Source: Acidobacteriota bacterium (GTDB taxonomy: Bacteria; Acidobacteriota; Terriglobia; 20CM-2-55-15). Taken from it: a DNA stretch of 64,000 nucleotides. The position numbers were made by a program, and so were the translations under genes. Below, one piece after another: positions 60,629 to 64,000 of the stretch (its first letter is position 1; every line of letters starts with the position of its first letter). The notes beneath the pieces are model-generated. The model was not told where the DNA came from. It ran no database searches and worked only from the letters and a program-made list of their open reading frames with translations. Location: assembly GCA_022821145.1 (NCBI GenBank), contig JAJEEE010000033.1, positions 1-64,000 on the forward strand, given 5' to 3'.

Positions 60629-61249
60629 ATGCGGTGTCTCGTGACGCTATGGATCGGGGTCCTCCTGGCCGCTCCGGCCGGGTTGGCGCAGGAACAATCC
60701 GTCGGCGGCGCATTGGACTACGAGGTGCGCGCCCCGGAGAACCTGTTCTTCGGCACGGGCGTCTCGAGCGGCGGGCCGTACTACGACGTTCCGATCACGG
60801 AGCTTCCCACCGAGGGCGTCCTGATCAAGCTGCCCTACACGCAGAAGGGCGGGCAGCTGACGTTCGACGTCCACCACCGAGTCGGCCTGTCCGACGACTT
60901 CGGCTTGCCGGCCGAGATCATGACCGTCGTCGAGGTCATGACCGGAGGGACCAACCGCTTGGGCATCTATACGCTTCTGGACCAGATCGGACAGGACGCG
61001 GCCGCGGTCGAACCCATCGAACGCGCGAGCGACGTCGAGATCGATCGTTACGTCAGCCCGCTGTCGGTCAAGACGATCTCGATCAACACCGAGCCCGGCC
61101 CCCAGTCCATCAGCGTCGTCGGCCGGGACCTGAACGTCACGCGTTCCGGGCGGACCACGCGCGTCGACACGCCGGGCACACGGATCGCGATGATCTCGAA
61201 CATCCGGTTCGAGGAAATCCGCGAGGGCACGCCGCTCTCGTTCGACTGA
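60629..61249 (+). CDS. Secreted hypothetical protein
   Basis: 206 aa. GGGGAGGTTGCG is immediately upstream of the ATG. The signal peptide (MRCLVTLWIGVLLAAPAGLA) is clean. The mature protein is beta-rich and acidic (APENLFFGTGVSSGG, LIKLPYTQKGGQLTFDVHH, VEVMTGGTNRLGIYTLLDQIG, SISVVGRDLNVTRSG), with no Cys after the leader. I do not recognise a family. A TGCTAATAT promoter-like element lies 34 bp upstream. It is convergent with the glycosyltransferase gene. Confidence 0.75.
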   Translation: MRCLVTLWIGVLLAAPAGLAQEQSVGGALDYEVRAPENLFFGTGVSSGGPYYDVPITELPTEGVLIKLPYTQKGGQLTFDVHHRVGLSDDFGLPAEIMTVVEVMTGGTNRLGIYTLLDQIGQDAAAVEPIERASDVEIDRYVSPLSVKTISINTEPGPQSISVVGRDLNVTRSGRTTRVDTPGTRIAMISNIRFEEIREGTPLSFD

Positions 61250-61278
61250 GTCGCGCGAGGCCGCGGAAAGGGGGCGGA

Positions 61279-62406
61279 TCAGCGGCCCGCCGCCGACTCG
61301 TACGCCTTCCGGACCTTCTCGGCCGCCGTCTTCCACGAGTACCGGGCGACGCGGCCGGTCCCCTTTTCGACCATGGCCCGGCGCAGGTCCGCGTCGTCGA
61401 GGAGCCGCTTCATCGCGCGCGCGATCTCGAACACGTTCTCGGGATTGACCAGTAGCGCGGCGTCTCCCAGCACTTCCGGCAACGACGCCGCGTTGGAGGC
61501 GACCACGGGCGTGCCGTTCGCCATCGCTTCGAGAGGGGCGAGCCCGAAGCCCTCGTAGAGCGAGGGCAGGGCGAAAAGCATCGCCGCCTCGTAGAACACC
61601 TGCAGCGCGGGTCCGGGAACCGTGCCCAGGAACCGGACATCCCCCTGCACCCCGCTGCGTACGGCCGTCGACCGCAGGTGCGGGTGGCGGCTGACCCCTT
61701 CGCCGATGATGATCAGCTTCAGGTTCCTGAAGTCCGCGTCGTCCCGGACTTCGTTCTGCAGCACCGCAAAGGCCTCGATCAACCGGTGAATGTTCTTGTG
61801 GGGCTTGATCTGTCCGGCGTACAGGATGAACGGCGACTTGAGCTGGTACCGTTCCAGGACGTGCTGCTGTTCGCCGGCGTCATGGCGGTGCGTGAAGCGG
61901 CCGTCGAGCGCGTTGTGGATCACGCGCGATTTTCCCGGTTCCATGTCGAAGATGTTGACCAGGTCCTTCCGCGTCGACGCCGAGACCGCGATCACGCAGT
62001 CGGCCCGCCCGACGACGTGCCGCGTATACAGGTATCGGCGGTAGTTCTCGAACTTGGACGAGCCCTGTGGCGGAAACAGCAGGTGAACGCAGTCGTGGAT
62101 GGTCACCGTCAACCGCGACGGCACCCACACCGGCGCCCGGTAGTGAGGGACGTGGAAGACCTGGATGCCGTGCCTCCGGAGGCGCCAGGGAATGCGCACG
62201 TGCAGGTTCCAGAAACCGTTGTCGTCGGGAATGTCGATTCGAGCGAAGTTGGCGGCTAACGGCCCGAGCTCCAGGAAGTGCCGCCGGGAACCGAGGAGGA
62301 AATACTCGTTGTCGTTGTCGATGTTCGAAAGGTTGCGGACGAGGTTCCAGATGTGTGTGCCGATGCCGAACTCGTGGACTCTCCGGATGTCGATCGCGAC
62401 GCGCAT
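61279..62406 (-). CDS. Family 4 (GT-B) glycosyltransferase
   Basis: 375 aa. The N-terminal acceptor domain has IDIRRVHEFGIGTHIWNLVRNL with the glycine-rich loop and VFHVPHYRAPVWVPSRLTVTIHD. The C-terminal nucleotide-sugar domain has FILYAGQIKPHKNIHRLIEAF and the EX7E motif EGFGLAPLEAMANGTPVVAS. It transfers a sugar, probably to a cell-surface polysaccharide or lipid; donor and acceptor are unknown. It is a single gene between a hypothetical and the nfeD operon, divergent from the latter. Confidence 0.92.
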   Translation of the reverse strand: MRVAIDIRRVHEFGIGTHIWNLVRNLSNIDNDNEYFLLGSRRHFLELGPLAANFARIDIPDDNGFWNLHVRIPWRLRRHGIQVFHVPHYRAPVWVPSRLTVTIHDCVHLLFPPQGSSKFENYRRYLYTRHVVGRADCVIAVSASTRKDLVNIFDMEPGKSRVIHNALDGRFTHRHDAGEQQHVLERYQLKSPFILYAGQIKPHKNIHRLIEAFAVLQNEVRDDADFRNLKLIIIGEGVSRHPHLRSTAVRSGVQGDVRFLGTVPGPALQVFYEAAMLFALPSLYEGFGLAPLEAMANGTPVVASNAASLPEVLGDAALLVNPENVFEIARAMKRLLDDADLRRAMVEKGTGRVARYSWKTAAEKVRKAYESAAGR

Positions 62407-62456
62407 GCTTCAGGGCGGGGCTTCATCACGGGTTCCTAGAATATCCGCCCCGGATT

Positions 62457-62464
62457 GCTATAAT
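62457..62464 (+). promoter_or_regulatory. Extended -10 promoter of the nfeD operon
   Basis: TGC-TATAAT, a near-perfect extended -10, ends 7 bp before the ATG at 62472. Transcription would start at or within a few bases of the start codon, so the mRNA may be leaderless. Confidence 0.55.
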
Positions 62465-62471
62465 CAACACC

Positions 62472-63785
62472 ATGATGCTGGCAGGCCGGAGACCCCTCCC
62501 GCGCCTCTCCGCGGCGGCCTTGGCCGTCTGCGCCTTACCGCTCGCGGCGAACGCCCAGACGCCGACGCTGCTGCAAGTGGAGCTGGCCGACGTTATCCAC
62601 CCGGTCAGCGCCGAATACCTCGACGAGGCATTGGCCTACGCCGGGGAAATCGACGCCGCGGCCGTCGTGATTCGACTGGACACCCCCGGCGGGCTGGTCG
62701 ATTCGATGCGCGCCATGGTCGAGTCGATTCTGGCGTCGGAGGTTCCGGTGGCGGTCTGGGTCGGTCCCAGCGGCGTACGCGCCGCCTCGGCCGGTTTCTT
62801 CATTCTCCTGTCCGGCGACCTGGCGCTCATGGCGTCGGGGACCAACACCGGCGCGGCCCATCCCGTGTCCTCGTTCGGGGCCGAAATCGGCGAGGTCATG
62901 GAAGAGAAGATCGTCAATGACGTGGCGGCGTTTCTGCGGAGCTACGTCGCCCGGCGCGGCCGGAATCCGGAAGAAGCCGAGCTGGCCGTGACCGAAAGCA
63001 AGTCGTTAACGGCGGAGGAGGCGCTCGAGGAAGGCTTCATCGACGCGGTCGTGGCCGGCGTCCCCGAGTTGATCGAAATGTTCGACAACGCCGAGATCAC
63101 CCGATTCGACGGCCGCGTCGAGACGCTCGCCCTCGAGGGCGCCGCCGTGGAGGTCTACGAGATGAACGCCCGGCAGCGGTTGCTGTCGGCGATCATGAAC
63201 CCCAACATCGCGCTGGTCCTGGGAGTCGTCGGACTGTTGGGGTTGTACATGGAGATCACCAATCCCGGACTGATCTTTCCGGGCGTCATCGGGGGGATCA
63301 GCCTCGTCCTGGCGCTGTTCGCGTTCAACCTGCTTCCGACCAACCTGACCGGCGTTCTGCTGATCGTGCTGGCGATCGGGCTGTTCGTCGTGGAGGCGAC
63401 CGTGCCCAGCGGGGGCATACTGGCGCTGGGCGGGGCGGCGGCCCTGATCTTCGGCGGGCTGATGCTGGTCCAGGGCCCGATTCCCGAGCTCCAGATGCAG
63501 TGGGCGCCCGTCGTGGCCATCGCGCTGTCGCTCGCCTTCATCACCGTGTTCCTCGTCCGCCTGGTGTTGATCGCGCACCGGAAGAAAGCCGTCACGGGGC
63601 GCCGGGGGTTGATCGGCGAGATCGGAACCGCGTCAACGAAAGTGCACCGGGACGGAAAGGTGATGGTGCACGGAGAATACTGGGGCGCCCGGTCGCCGCA
63701 ACCCATCGAGCCCGGCGCCCGGGTGCGCGTCGTCGGGATGGACGGCCTCAGCATCGAGGTCGAACCCGTCCGTGAGGAGATCTGA
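62472..63785 (+). CDS. NfeD family ClpP-like membrane serine protease
   Basis: 437 aa from the ATG at 62472 (a second ATG follows at once). A signal peptide is followed by the ClpP/SppA-like domain: [43 protein letters not shown] (nucleophile Ser in ASAGFF) and the Lys base in [18 protein letters not shown]. Four to five membrane helices follow (~225-365), then the C-terminal OB-fold ([20 protein letters not shown] ... [18 protein letters not shown]). It degrades or processes membrane proteins with its stomatin partner. Its TGA shares one base with the next gene's ATG. Confidence 0.93.
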   Translation: MMLAGRRPLPRLSAAALAVCALPLAANAQTPTLLQVELADVIHPVSAEYLDEALAYAGEIDAAAVVIRLDTPGGLVDSMRAMVESILASEVPVAVWVGPSGVRAASAGFFILLSGDLALMASGTNTGAAHPVSSFGAEIGEVMEEKIVNDVAAFLRSYVARRGRNPEEAELAVTESKSLTAEEALEEGFIDAVVAGVPELIEMFDNAEITRFDGRVETLALEGAAVEVYEMNARQRLLSAIMNPNIALVLGVVGLLGLYMEITNPGLIFPGVIGGISLVLALFAFNLLPTNLTGVLLIVLAIGLFVVEATVPSGGILALGGAAALIFGGLMLVQGPIPELQMQWAPVVAIALSLAFITVFLVRLVLIAHRKKAVTGRRGLIGEIGTASTKVHRDGKVMVHGEYWGARSPQPIEPGARVRVVGMDGLSIEVEPVREEI

Positions 63786-64000
63786 TGCCATCGACTGCGT
63801 TACTGATCGTTCTTGCCGTTTTTCTGCTGTGGTTGTTCAACTCCGTTCTGATCCTCCGCGAATACGAACGCGCGGTGATCTTCCGGCTCGGGCGGCTCCT
63901 CGATGACGCCAAGGGCCCGGGTCTCATCCTGGCCTTCTTCCCGATTGACAAGGCCGTCCGGGTCAGCCTGCGGACGATCACGATGGACGTGCCCACGCAG
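63785..64000 (+). CDS. Stomatin/slipin-type SPFH protein, 5' part
   Basis: The first 72 codons are visible; the rest is beyond the right edge. The start shares one base with the NfeD stop (TGATG). An N-terminal membrane helix ([19 protein letters not shown]) is followed by [23 protein letters not shown], the conserved SPFH opening, and [15 protein letters not shown]. Together with NfeD it forms a membrane-microdomain protease pair, the usual genomic arrangement for slipin/QmcA proteins. Confidence 0.93.
   Translation, partial: MPSTALLIVLAVFLLWLFNSVLILREYERAVIFRLGRLLDDAKGPGLILAFFPIDKAVRVSLRTITMDVPTQ

Noticed and set aside
1-64000. CRISPR arrays, rRNA or tRNA genes, phage or plasmid genes, transposases
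   Set aside because: None seen: no regularly spaced short repeats, no RNA gene landmarks, and no transposase, integrase or replication genes among the supported coding regions.

Overview
The window is a GC-rich, gene-dense bacterial chromosome segment. It most resembles an uncultivated Acidobacteriota (Vicinamibacteria-like) genome. The pointers are five intact 'acidobacterial duplicated orphan permeases' (ADOP type) plus one wrecked copy, a VWFA-related acidobacterial protein, three DUF6152-like proteins, three secreted carboxypeptidase-regulatory-like (CarboxypepD_reg) proteins, and many exported or lipid-anchored enzymes. The phylum is inferred from protein families; no rRNA, tRNA or CRISPR was seen.

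Layout. 1-1566: two MoaF-like genes (-), the first running off the left edge. 1644-5748: two paralogous ~460-aa secreted proteins in inverted orientation around a GNAT gene and a DUF6152 gene. 6211-10239: an inverted-order SPASM/radical SAM protein, then a sigma-54 response regulator and its NtrY-like kinase. 10418-13787: two CarboxypepD_reg proteins. 13808-14400: a BrnT/XRE toxin-antitoxin pair. 14700-34024: the ADOP array, containing a MacA-like adaptor and the only ABC ATPase, plus a lipoprotein, a third CarboxypepD_reg protein and a HAD hydrolase. 34105-39042: VWFA protein, VOC protein, two more DUF6152 genes, a DUF104/MazF pair. 39189-43844: lipoprotein hydrolase, PQQ dehydrogenase, Tat-exported MmgE/PrpD protein and a ruined Phd/PIN pair. 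43931-53263: a tricarboxylate uptake and use island (SDR-tctC-tctB-tctA-mmgE-SRPBCC leftward; tcuA-tcuB-dienelactone hydrolase rightward). 53264-58106: exported amidohydrolase, an exported selenoprotein, and a divergent rhodanese/CxxC/TlpA operon. 58344-64000: RHH/MazF pair, GlcD-like oxidase, hypothetical, glycosyltransferase, NfeD and the start of a stomatin-like gene.

Three items stand out. (1) Positions 54697-56424 read as one 575-aa exported protein with an in-frame UGA (Sec125) in a U-S-T-C motif. A bulged 10-bp hairpin with a GGUC apical loop follows 6 nt after the UGA, the bacterial SECIS design; gene callers would split this gene. (2) Two sigma-54 promoters with the same core (TGGCATG-N4-TTGCA) lie upstream of an ADOP gene and of the macA operon. 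Each has an inverted repeat CAAGT-N15-ACTTG centred 41-42 bp upstream of the -24 GG. With the NtrC/NtrY-type pair at 7468-10239 this suggests a sigma-54 regulon for envelope transporters. (3) A ~240-bp non-coding element (ends GTCGTGTCAC...GTGACACGAC) occurs three times, once with a 6-bp target duplication and once between tctC and tctB.

How the genes work together (inference): the ADOP/MacAB array with its secreted CarboxypepD_reg, VWFA and DUF6152 partners looks like envelope export or remodelling machinery under two-component control. The tct/tcu island imports and oxidises tricarballylate- or citrate-like acids. The selenoprotein and the thioredoxin-fold operon share a divergent promoter region and look like an extracytoplasmic thiol/selenol redox module.
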